Part shown: one piece after another, positions 43,771 to 51,702 of the stretch
How positions within the stretch are numbered: position 1 is the stretch's first letter
Layout: every line of letters starts with the position of its first letter
NCBI GenBank assembly: GCA_937903155.1
Contig: CALCZU010000132.1
Span: 62,001-126,000 of the forward strand
Length of the DNA stretch: 64,000 nt
DNA from: an uncultured Bdellovibrionales bacterium
GTDB lineage: Bacteria > Bdellovibrionota > FAC87 > UBA2466
Direction of reading: 5' to 3'
Program-made: the position numbers and the translations under genes
Notes under the pieces: model-generated
Told to the model about the DNA's origin: nothing
Databases searched by the model: none
What the model saw: the letters and a program-made list of their open reading frames with translations, nothing else

Positions 43771-45387
43771 TTACTCGAACCAAGAGGCTAAAAGCGCCAT
43801 TCTTTCTTTTAAGAGTTTTTTAAACTGTGGAGACGTTGCTTTTTCGTGGATTGAAAAAGTGTCAAAAGAATCGAAAGAGTAAATTTCCTTTTCGAAGTTG
43901 CTATCAAACTGTCTCACGGTGATTTTTAACGGAATGTCGATGAGCTTTGCAAACGCGATGAGTGAAGGCGGCGCTTTGACGAGCACAATCTCACTGTCGC
44001 TCATTATTTTAAAAGCCACCTGAAACAATTGGTATTTTTGCTTCATGTCCGGCGGATTAATTAATGAGACATTTAAACTCTTTTGACTGAAAAGATACCC
44101 TAAGCTTTCGGGAGCCTCTTCATTGGGAGCACCGATGACGAGTTCGCGCACAATATTTTGGTTGAGAAAGCCACTCTCGAAAGCTCCGACAAATGCTAAT
44201 TGGGATTTTCCAGCGCGGACGTAAGCACTGGGAGTGACATATTCTTCCAGTTTAAAATCAAACTGCGTTGCCAGGGATTTAATCGCTTTAGGATGAATGG
44301 TGTCGACGGGTAACTTTAACTTCAGCCCTTGTCGTAAAAGACAGAGTTGAACTTGGCTCGAGCAAACGACATCCAATTCGTCTCCATTCACAATCTTCGG
44401 ATTGAAATAGCTGTAGTAGTGCTTTTCAGCCATTCGTTTAAAGACATCCGCACTCAAAGCCTTTGCCCAGAGAATATACTCTTCGCTTTCCAGCTTCGCA
44501 GGAATATTGGACGGTCTGTAAACTTCACCGTAGGTCGCAAAAGGAGCGGATAAAGCGGTATTCAGAGGCACAACTCTCAATCCTTTTTCACAGATCTCAA
44601 AGAAAGCAGGATAGATCTTTTCTTTGTATTCTAAGAAGACGACCATTCCGGTGTGGGTCGCATAACTGCGAGGGATACTGAAATTAGTATTTACACCTCC
44701 CGCAAGACCGTGATCCATGACGAACACATCGCCGGAACGGACTTCAACCCCGCGTACGATTGCGGAGTAGTTACTCGTGGCAAAGTAGGCACTGAGATCG
44801 AGCCCTTTTGTTCCGAGCCACTTGGCGCTTTCGTATTTTTTAGAGAACGATGCGCCTTCATATTCCAATAGGGTTTCGGGACCTGCCAAAGAATTGGCTT
44901 TTTTAAATCCAGAATTTTTAACCGCTTCACGAGTGCCTTTAGGATCGCCAAATTTTGCAATGACGAGATAGGCTTTCTCTTCTAAAGACTGCTTACCTTC
45001 GACAGCTTTTAAGACCGCTTCAGATTGCGCAACGGAAAGGTATCCACCCAGGACTTCAAGGTCGGAAAGAATTTCATCCAACTTCTCATCGCCCGCATTT
45101 TCAAGGCTTTTGATTCGTTCTTGGACGACGGTCGCCTTAAATACCGAGAGCATGTACTTTAACTCAACAAGCGCTTCTCCATCTAATCTCCCGCGATCTA
45201 AATCTTGAATGTCTTTTTTGAGCTGCCCTAAGTTTTGCGGACGTTGCTTGTTTTTTAAATCGCTGAGGATTTCAGAAACCGTTTTTGCAATCTTATTGGC
45301 ATCGGCGTCTTTAAAGTCATAAAGCGCGAAGGAAGAGACGGTAAAACAAACAAATAGAATGAACGAAAGTTTAAGTCCTTGAAACAT
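43771..45387 (-). CDS. Secreted permuted papain-like protein (YiiX/DUF830-like)
   Basis: About 538 residues from the ATG at 45387, which follows AAAAGGAGA. A signal peptide ends near 'VSSFA'. Residues about 30-200 are helical. The middle has the order of permuted papain folds: 'GDVFVMDHG', His in 'SYATHTGMVVFLEYK', then Cys in 'DVVCSSQVQLCLLRQGL' about 125 residues later. This is the YiiX/YaeF-type arrangement (His before Cys), found in hydrolases acting on lipids or wall amides. The last 150 residues are unrecognised. The catalytic assignment is by motif order only. Confidence 0.6.
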   Translation of the reverse strand: MFQGLKLSFILFVCFTVSSFALYDFKDADANKIAKTVSEILSDLKNKQRPQNLGQLKKDIQDLDRGRLDGEALVELKYMLSVFKATVVQERIKSLENAGDEKLDEILSDLEVLGGYLSVAQSEAVLKAVEGKQSLEEKAYLVIAKFGDPKGTREAVKNSGFKKANSLAGPETLLEYEGASFSKKYESAKWLGTKGLDLSAYFATSNYSAIVRGVEVRSGDVFVMDHGLAGGVNTNFSIPRSYATHTGMVVFLEYKEKIYPAFFEICEKGLRVVPLNTALSAPFATYGEVYRPSNIPAKLESEEYILWAKALSADVFKRMAEKHYYSYFNPKIVNGDELDVVCSSQVQLCLLRQGLKLKLPVDTIHPKAIKSLATQFDFKLEEYVTPSAYVRAGKSQLAFVGAFESGFLNQNIVRELVIGAPNEEAPESLGYLFSQKSLNVSLINPPDMKQKYQLFQVAFKIMSDSEIVLVKAPPSLIAFAKLIDIPLKITVRQFDSNFEKEIYSFDSFDTFSIHEKATSPQFKKLLKERMALLASWFE

Positions 45388-45493
45388 AGGTTCTCCTTTT
45401 GAGGGAAAATACGTACCACGGTTTCGGACTTCGCTGCGAGCGCAAAGTGAATCCAACAAAAAATTTCACGTTTTCAACAGGTTGTCGCACAAT

Positions 45494-45523
45494 CGTCGTT
45501 GCGGGGAGCCGCCGACGACGGCG
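45494..45523. repeat. Degenerate fragment of palindromic repeat family B
   Basis: CGTCGTTGCGGGGAGCCGCCGACGACGGCG shares the GTCGTTGCGnGGAG start of family B but is short and diverged. Confidence 0.4.
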
Positions 45524-45524
45524 T

Positions 45525-46121
45525 CTATACGATTGTTATGTGGTTCGGTTGATCTTGTACTCGTTTGAGCCAAGTTAGCACGGACGGAAATTGATCCATC
45601 TCAAATTTTCCCTCATGTGCCATATGGGTGTAGGCGTACAAGGAAATATCCGCAATCGAATACGTTTCATTCACAAAAAATTTGCGAGGCTGTAAATGTT
45701 TTTCCATCACTGCGAGCGCTTGATAACCCAGTTTATGTTTTTCAACTAGCTGCTCGGCGAACTCTTTTTCTTTTTTCAGGACTGAAATCCAGTAACGAGG
45801 AACCGCGATATTCGGCATGTGGCTTGCCTGTTCAAAGAAAAGCCATTGCAGAACTTGCGTTTTTTCTAGCTTGCCCGCTGGTGAAAATGGCGTGCCTTCG
45901 GCGAGATGAAAGAGAATCGCGTTGGATTCTGCTATCTTTTCTCCCGATTCCAATTCCAAAAGAGGAACCTTTCCATTCGGGTTTTTTTCTAGATAATCCG
46001 ACTTTCGAGTCTCTCCTGCCAATCTATCCAGAAAAACTTTCTCATACGGCAGTTGAAGTTGCGCCAGGAGAAGTCGGACTTTGTAGCAGTTACCCGAAAG
46101 CGGAAAATCATAGAGAATCAT
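45525..46121 (-). CDS. Glutathione S-transferase family protein
   Basis: 198 residues. The N-terminal thioredoxin-like domain begins 'MILYDFPLSGNCYKVRLLLA' (SGNCYK at the active site), with the glutathione gamma-Glu site 'GKVPLLELESGEKIAESNAI' (cis-Pro and ES). The C-terminal all-helical domain is complete. It would conjugate or reduce electrophiles with glutathione. It appears to be a single-gene unit. Confidence 0.9.
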   Translation of the reverse strand: MILYDFPLSGNCYKVRLLLAQLQLPYEKVFLDRLAGETRKSDYLEKNPNGKVPLLELESGEKIAESNAILFHLAEGTPFSPAGKLEKTQVLQWLFFEQASHMPNIAVPRYWISVLKKEKEFAEQLVEKHKLGYQALAVMEKHLQPRKFFVNETYSIADISLYAYTHMAHEGKFEMDQFPSVLTWLKRVQDQPNHITIV

Positions 46122-46166
46122 GCTCTCAATCTACTGAAGCGCCCGCCCTTTGGAAATCAAAAAGCC

Positions 46167-46814
46167 TTACGGAATCACTTCTGCCTGCGAAGGTTCGACT
46201 TTCGCAAGTTTTTGAAGATCTGAGATTTTAGTCGCATAGTCATACTCCTGATGTGCTGGCGTTCTATAGATGAGTTTTTTATCTTCTTCGAAAGCAGATA
46301 TCACCGTGACACATTCCAGAATAAAGCGGCTTTTTCCTTTGGTCTGCAGTAAGACGTCAATCACTTGGATTTCCGAATACTTTTGGTCCGTGTAATACTT
46401 TGAATTGTTCACGGGTTTGTAGCGATCTTTTTCGGGCTCTACTTCTGACAGGTTTCTAACTTTTACCCCTTGTACTGTTAAACTTTGAGCACCTAATTTA
46501 CGCCCCTTTTTGCTGGGTTGGTGGAGAATGTAGCAAGCAATGCTTGTTTCCCTGTCACAAGGAACTTCTACCTCGGATTCGTACGTTCCTCCGGATGGGT
46601 GTTTGACGGTCTTCTTCATCTTACAAGTCGCAGAAGTTTTGTTTATGACTTTTTCGCCGAGGAAGGTCGAAAACGTTCCCGACAAAATTTCAAGGTCGGA
46701 AGGAGTCTCGATACTACTCTCAGCTGGAAGATTGATCAAAAGCTCAGGTTTTCGTTCTTCGGCAGCAAACAACGAATAGGAACAAAGTGCCAATAGGATG
46801 AGATATTTTTTCAT
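46167..46814 (-). CDS. Secreted protein of unknown function
   Basis: 215 residues with a signal peptide (MKKYLILLALCSYSLFA). The mature part has several Cys ('TCKMKK', 'PCDRE', 'ACYIL', 'ECVTV') and a beta-rich pattern. No family is recognised. It lies 4 nt downstream of another secreted protein and is the last gene of a regulator-led operon. Confidence 0.6.
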   Translation of the reverse strand: MKKYLILLALCSYSLFAAEERKPELLINLPAESSIETPSDLEILSGTFSTFLGEKVINKTSATCKMKKTVKHPSGGTYESEVEVPCDRETSIACYILHQPSKKGRKLGAQSLTVQGVKVRNLSEVEPEKDRYKPVNNSKYYTDQKYSEIQVIDVLLQTKGKSRFILECVTVISAFEEDKKLIYRTPAHQEYDYATKISDLQKLAKVEPSQAEVIP

Positions 46815-46818
46815 GTTT

Positions 46819-47790
46819 TTATTTTCCTTTTTCTTCTGAGATAAAAAAGTTCCAAGGGAACTGTTGGTTTACTGGTTCTGGAATTTCGTAACTGATGGAT
46901 ATTTTGTCTTCATAGATATAGTCCCAAGGAAATGCCTTGGTGGGGTCGGAAGGGACAAATTTTCCGCGACGCAAAACGAGATTAAAGGAATTCCTTCCCC
47001 GATAACAACTCACGTTTGCGATAGAGACCTTCAGTTCGATCACTTGATTTTGTTGGGAATTGCGGCTGATTTTTCCCTCAGCGCTCAATGTCGTTCGACA
47101 ATTTCTTGATACGAAGTCACCCTTTAACTCAAAAGTTCCGGTTCTCGGATTCAATTTGGTAATTAAAGCTTTCGTCCCAGACTCTTGACCATAATCACCT
47201 GTCTGTCTCCACAAATCAGGAAATTGAATTTCAAAATCTTTGTGTTTTTTTTCAATTAAGAACTCGATGTCATACTCTGCAGAACTGTCATACCAGCGCC
47301 CTTCAATAGGAGGTCCTTTTTTAAACGCATCGCCGATTGCGACCGCAAAACTGGCAGCAAACTCGTCTCCTTGATCAAAGTGATGAACGGCTTCTCCAAT
47401 GAGCATCTCGGCTAGTTCCTGGAAGTTTTTATCCAGCTCGGGACAATGTTTGCGGGACAAGTAGATGGTCGCTTTTGCCGTATTTCCCGTTTGTCCGCAT
47501 TTTCCATTCGGGTTGCTCTCGCGCAAAACAATCGGACTTTTTTTGAGATCCTCGATGAGCTCCGTTTTTTTAGATTTTAAAAATTTATACTCTTCACTTG
47601 TGCCCTTTTCGTCACGAAGCCAACTGACGTCGATTTGGGTCAGCATCTCGTCGGCCGCAAAGTTTCTTGCGCGAACATAATAGTTATAAAGCGGATCGCC
47701 TCCATGCCCCTCGGCGCCCGTTTTGACCGGCGGCGCTTCGGCGAATGCGAAATTCGCTATCATCCAGAATGCGATTAGCGTTTTTTTCAT
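46819..47790 (-). CDS. Secreted protein with a 'GHGGD' N terminus and degenerate EAVHH motif
   Basis: 323 residues with a signal peptide ending near 'FAFA'. The mature N terminus 'GAEGHGGDPLYNYYVRARNF' resembles a group of exported proteins common in Bdellovibrio-like genomes. 'EMLIGEAVHHFDQGDEFAAS' at about 125-144 looks like a worn zinc-peptidase helix (E-x-x-H-H followed by D/E), but a full HExxH is missing. The second half is beta-rich. It starts in the stop of the regulator gene (4-nt overlap). Function unknown. Confidence 0.55.
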   Translation of the reverse strand: MKKTLIAFWMIANFAFAEAPPVKTGAEGHGGDPLYNYYVRARNFAADEMLTQIDVSWLRDEKGTSEEYKFLKSKKTELIEDLKKSPIVLRESNPNGKCGQTGNTAKATIYLSRKHCPELDKNFQELAEMLIGEAVHHFDQGDEFAASFAVAIGDAFKKGPPIEGRWYDSSAEYDIEFLIEKKHKDFEIQFPDLWRQTGDYGQESGTKALITKLNPRTGTFELKGDFVSRNCRTTLSAEGKISRNSQQNQVIELKVSIANVSCYRGRNSFNLVLRRGKFVPSDPTKAFPWDYIYEDKISISYEIPEPVNQQFPWNFFISEEKGK

Positions 47791-48593
47791 TTTTTTCCTT
47801 TTTGCGACAGTGAAGTGACGGGATAAAAGCTTAAGCTTAAGTTGTACACTTCATTTGTTTTTTGAGTACTTTGTAAAAAATCGTGAAGTTCACGCCGAAA
47901 TTTGGCGATTTTCTTTTTTGCTAGCGGTAATAACGAGGCATCGATTGCCATGGTGAGAGACGATTGCTCACGTTTTTCGATGGGTGTTTTTTCCATCGCG
48001 TCTTTTGCTTTATCCAAGATTTGTCTTTGCATCTGTCTCAGTCCAGGAGTGCTTCCTGGGTATTGAGTGGTTGTGATGCTGGTTTGAAATTTTAACCAGA
48101 CATTTTTTTCTTTTTTGATCATCTTCATTCTGGCCAGGCGATCAAGTGCGAGACTGGCTTCGATGTATGGAATTTCAAGAGCTTTTGCGATCTTGGTTGT
48201 CGTCCACACTCCTTCAACTCCGAGAAGCTCGAAAATTGCGAAGTAATACCAGTTTGAGATCACTTCAAATGCATCTTTAGGGATCGCCCAATAGTTTTCG
48301 GTGGGAGCTATTTCATTTGGAATGGTTTTGAAACCCATCTCGATTGCAAAGTGCCGAACCAATTCGGGGGTTAGGGACAATTTTTCGGAAATTTGAAAGA
48401 AGGTTCTTGAAGTAAGTTTTCTCTCCCCTCTTAAAATCTTCGAGAAGAGCGAAGGGTCGATATTTAAATCTCTTGCGAAGGCTCTCATGGAATAGGACGA
48501 CTTCGCTCGCATCTTTTCGAGGAGTCGATCCTTCAAGAAGCTTACAAAGTCGACTTCTCGAGACGCTTGAGTTTTTTTAACCACTTGCAGCAT
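47787..48593 (-). CDS. TIGR02147/DUF4423-type HTH regulator
   Basis: 268 residues. An N-terminal Xre-like HTH is 'SMRAFARDLNIDPSLFSKIL' followed by 'RGERKLT'. Then comes the typical DUF4423 middle with 'YWAIPKDAFEVISNWYYFAI' and a small winged-helix stretch ('EIPYIEASLALDRLARMKMI'). Families of this type are expanded in Bdellovibrio and Fibrobacter and usually sit beside exported proteins. It leads an operon of two secreted proteins (overlap 4 nt, then 4-nt gap), which it probably regulates. It has no clear ribosome site. Confidence 0.8.
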   Translation of the reverse strand: MLQVVKKTQASREVDFVSFLKDRLLEKMRAKSSYSMRAFARDLNIDPSLFSKILRGERKLTSRTFFQISEKLSLTPELVRHFAIEMGFKTIPNEIAPTENYWAIPKDAFEVISNWYYFAIFELLGVEGVWTTTKIAKALEIPYIEASLALDRLARMKMIKKEKNVWLKFQTSITTTQYPGSTPGLRQMQRQILDKAKDAMEKTPIEKREQSSLTMAIDASLLPLAKKKIAKFRRELHDFLQSTQKTNEVYNLSLSFYPVTSLSQKGKK

Positions 48594-48671
48594 TGAGTAC
48601 GGGTTAGCATGGAGATTTGAGGAATTCTATTCTTTTTCCACAATCCGTGGACAGGTTTTGTCCACAGCTGG

Positions 48672-48764
48672 GCGACGACTTGTCCGGTCTCGCAATAACG
48701 AGGGCGTTCTTTTGCAGCGAGATTGCGTCCGTCTCCGCTAAAGTTGCGCAGGACAAGTCGTCGC
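48672..48764. repeat. Palindromic repeat family B, full unit
   Basis: The outer arms GCGACGACTTGTCC (48672-48685) and GGACAAGTCGTCGC (48751-48764) are perfectly inverted. The inner part (GCAGCGAGATTGCGTCCGTC) is shared with the copy at 63381. It lies 79 nt upstream of the TIGR02147 gene start and 34 nt after the kinase stop. Confidence 0.85.
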
Positions 48765-48798
48765 TTCGCTCCACAAAACGACGTTAGCTGCGAAATTA

Positions 48799-50499
48799 TT
48801 ACCGGCCGGTGTCCGTCAGTTTTTCGAGGTAGAAATCCGCTGGGATTTTTAACTCTTCGCAAAGCTTGACGAAAAGTTTTGGCGGGTAATTTAACTCTTT
48901 GTGTTCTGCAGAAAACTTACGGACGTAAGCCTCGAAAGAATCCCCTTTGACTTCCATTCCCTTCACTTTGAGGTAAAACTCACGAAGACGCTCAATCTCT
49001 GCCGTTGGAGGCTTCCCCGAAAAAAATAAAGCATCGCTTGCACTGGTGTCAGGTCTCGGTGCTTCAACCAAATGCTCCGGCAATTTACCGATTTGTTCGC
49101 GAATGGCTCGTAGTTTTTTAAAATCAATCGGACGTTTGGATTTTTCTCTCTCATTTCGGCTTTTGAATAACCGAAACCAATTATCCGTCAATTCTGGCCT
49201 TGTATTCGAGTCGTCGACTTCTAAAATCGGCTGACTTTTGGGCTTCTCTTCGTCCCTTGTATTGCGGTTAAATCGCCATCTGTTTTCGATCATCCCTTCG
49301 TCAATGATCTTTTTTAACTCCTCAGGATTTGTACTCTTCAATCTCTCCAATTCTTGATTGAATAAAGGGTCCGAAAATAGGACTTTCAACTTTTGACCGG
49401 AAGTCCGTTTGTCGAGACGTTGCCAAATCCCATTCCAAAAGGCCAGACGATCGAAGTCCGTGGGAGATTCCTTTAACGCCAGCTGAAGAAGATGAAAATC
49501 TGAGTGCGCGTAACTCCTTTTTAACTCTTCGTTGTTAAGAGGTTCCGAAAAAATCGAAAATACCGCACGAAGTCTCTGCTCGTTCTTGAACACATCCGAT
49601 TCAGAGACCGCGCCGTCCACTTCAAAGAGCTCCTCCACAATCACTCGCAATGAATTAAAGTCTCCCGTCAGCGAATGGCCGCCGTGATATTTTGGAGTTC
49701 CTGCGAACTCTCCCTGCCTACGTGCGTCTTCCAACTCAGCTTTTTTCAGCGAGAGTCCAAAGTCTACCAGTGAAATTTGCACATCTTTTCCTTTTCCCTC
49801 AACAACCATAATATTTGAAGGCTTGAGATCGATATGAATGTATCCTAGGTCGTGGAGCGCTTGAATTTTGCTGGCGAGTGCTAAAGTAAACTTGCGAATC
49901 CACTGAGTCCGCTCTTTCTCATCCATTTTTTTGAATGCCTCACTTGCGATCCACTGTTCTAAATTTTTTCCTTCAATCTCTTCCATTTGCAAAAACCCGG
50001 TCTCGGGATGGCGTTGAGACTTCGGTCCGATTCCGTGATTTCCGATGTCAATCGCCATGTCGATTTCTTTTTCGAACCGAGCTTTAAATCCTTCTGGATC
50101 CGGCATTCCCGGGCGCATGATTTTGTAGCGACTTTTTTTATGCGTGAGATTGTCTTCTAAAACGAAAGTAAATCCCATGCCTCCTACTGAGATTGCTTTG
50201 ACGGTGCCAGACTCCAAAAGTTTTTTTGCCGCTGTTTGGATTTTCGGATCGAGTTTCCGTAAAAGGTTGTTCAATCCCTCAAGTGTTGCATGCGGTTTAT
50301 CGTCGAAATCGACGGGTTCAGATGGGGGGTCTAAATGCGTCGCTGGAAATTCGACATTTCCGGGCAAATTTTCGGCTACTTTTTTGGCCTTCTCCGCACA
50401 GGTGCTTCCCTCACGCTTTTCCGTCGCCAGCGAGGCAATCGAAAAAATGAGAAGGAATAAAAATACCTTCAAGGAACGATGTCTTTTCAAGAAATTCAT
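48799..50499 (-). CDS. Ser/Thr protein kinase-like protein with signal-peptide-like N terminus
   Basis: 566 residues from the ATG at 50499. Kinase hallmarks are intact: Gly loop 'SVGGMGFTFVLEDN', Lys in 'SRYKIMRPG', helix C Glu in 'ARFEKEIDMA', catalytic loop 'HIDLKPSNIMV' and 'VDFGLSLKK'. The activation segment ends 'AGTPKYHGGHSLTGD'. A C-terminal 270-residue helical region is unrecognised. The first 25 residues (MNFLKRHRSLKVFLFLLIFS) look like a signal peptide or anchor and are followed by Cys-containing polar sequence. If exported, the kinase would act outside the cytoplasm, which is odd because ATP is absent there. A membrane-anchored orientation with a cytoplasmic kinase is the alternative. 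Confidence 0.75.
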   Translation of the reverse strand: MNFLKRHRSLKVFLFLLIFSIASLATEKREGSTCAEKAKKVAENLPGNVEFPATHLDPPSEPVDFDDKPHATLEGLNNLLRKLDPKIQTAAKKLLESGTVKAISVGGMGFTFVLEDNLTHKKSRYKIMRPGMPDPEGFKARFEKEIDMAIDIGNHGIGPKSQRHPETGFLQMEEIEGKNLEQWIASEAFKKMDEKERTQWIRKFTLALASKIQALHDLGYIHIDLKPSNIMVVEGKGKDVQISLVDFGLSLKKAELEDARRQGEFAGTPKYHGGHSLTGDFNSLRVIVEELFEVDGAVSESDVFKNEQRLRAVFSIFSEPLNNEELKRSYAHSDFHLLQLALKESPTDFDRLAFWNGIWQRLDKRTSGQKLKVLFSDPLFNQELERLKSTNPEELKKIIDEGMIENRWRFNRNTRDEEKPKSQPILEVDDSNTRPELTDNWFRLFKSRNEREKSKRPIDFKKLRAIREQIGKLPEHLVEAPRPDTSASDALFFSGKPPTAEIERLREFYLKVKGMEVKGDSFEAYVRKFSAEHKELNYPPKLFVKLCEELKIPADFYLEKLTDTGR

Positions 50500-50652
50500 A
50501 ATATTTGGAAATGTCTCTCTTATTTTGTGCAAACTTGGAGCCATCGACTTTTCAAAAAAGAGCTTATAACTTGTGGTTATTACAAGGTTTTAAAAAGAGC
50601 TGTATTCAGAGATTGTTTAACTTTTAGTCAGTTCCCACATCCAACGACAACT

Positions 50653-51468
50653 TCACTTCGCTTTGTACGAAAGGAAAAGCGGATCCCTTTCGAGCTGAGT
50701 CACGGGATAAGTAGTATAAGCGACTGTTTTGATCGCCGTCGCAAGAGGCTTCGCTTCTAATCTAAAAAACTTTTTTAAGAGTTTAATAGTCTCCTGAACT
50801 CTTTCAGCGTTTTTCCGAGCTCCGGGTTTATCGATTAAACACAAAATTAATTCTTCGAGCGCTTCTCTTGATTCGCCTTTGAAAAAAACTTTCCATAAGT
50901 TTTCCCATTTCGATTCAATTTGTCGAAATCCAAAAACGTAAGAGTATTCTGCGCGACCCTCCGATTTCAGATCTTTTGCGGAAAGTGGATGACCGACGTA
51001 TTCCAAAATTTCCATCAGCGCGAAAAAGGCGCCCCCTGTGACTTTGCGAGAGCGAAAACATCCGTGAAACGTATAGTTCGGAAATTTTTCGGGCAAAGTG
51101 GTGAGACAAAAATAAAGGCATTTCTCATCCGATCGAATGCCCACCAAGGGGTAGAGAAAAGAATAAGCGCCCGCGATATTTTTCGGAGGCCGAAGTTTTT
51201 GAATCAGTCTGGCTTCTTTTAACGAAGCCTCCAAATCGGATTCACAAATTTCCCATTCCAAACGGGAGGCGTTTTCAATAAGGTAACGCATTTTTTTATG
51301 GCGCCTGGTTTTTTTCGCGTCTCGGTATTGGGCTAAACGTTTTCTTAAACTTTTTGCTTTGCCGACGTAGAGAAGTTTTCCTTCGGCGCAATAAAAAAAA
51401 TATACTCCCGGAGTCGTTGGAATCGTCGATAGAAAATCTTTTCCAAATTTCTTTTCAAATGCCGACAT
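50653..51468 (-). CDS. GIY-YIG domain protein (UvrC N-terminal-like)
   Basis: About 271 residues. The GIY-YIG nuclease fold is near the N terminus: 'TTPGVYFFYCAEGKLLYVGK' and 'SLRKRLAQYRD', with the catalytic Arg and the Glu in 'LEWEICESDLEASLKEARLI', as in UvrC and DNA polymerase III epsilon partners. The remaining 170 residues do not match the UvrC second nuclease or HhH domains, so this is a stand-alone relative, possibly a repair endonuclease. I favour the ATG at 51468 over one 6 codons earlier, but neither has a good ribosome site. Confidence 0.8.
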   Translation of the reverse strand: MSAFEKKFGKDFLSTIPTTPGVYFFYCAEGKLLYVGKAKSLRKRLAQYRDAKKTRRHKKMRYLIENASRLEWEICESDLEASLKEARLIQKLRPPKNIAGAYSFLYPLVGIRSDEKCLYFCLTTLPEKFPNYTFHGCFRSRKVTGGAFFALMEILEYVGHPLSAKDLKSEGRAEYSYVFGFRQIESKWENLWKVFFKGESREALEELILCLIDKPGARKNAERVQETIKLLKKFFRLEAKPLATAIKTVAYTTYPVTQLERDPLFLSYKAK

Positions 51469-51702
51469 TAAGGTATTGTATCCCAAGATTTCTTTTCCGC
51501 TCTAAAATCCCCCTTCCTTATTTCTTGATTTTATTCCCCCTCTTCAATGATCCCTTTCCCTTGAGCGTCGTATAATCTTTTTTATTAAGACATTTTTACT
51601 CGGTATTTTTTACACTTCTGCTGTAAGGGGTCCGCTTGCAGGATCTAAAAAATGCTCTTATAACGAACCCCTTGGGTTGGATTTCAAAAAGGAAAAGAAA
51701 AT

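Noticed and set aside
46819..47790. Active zinc metallopeptidase
   Set aside because: The helix reads EAVHH, not HExxH. One metal ligand is missing, so activity cannot be claimed.
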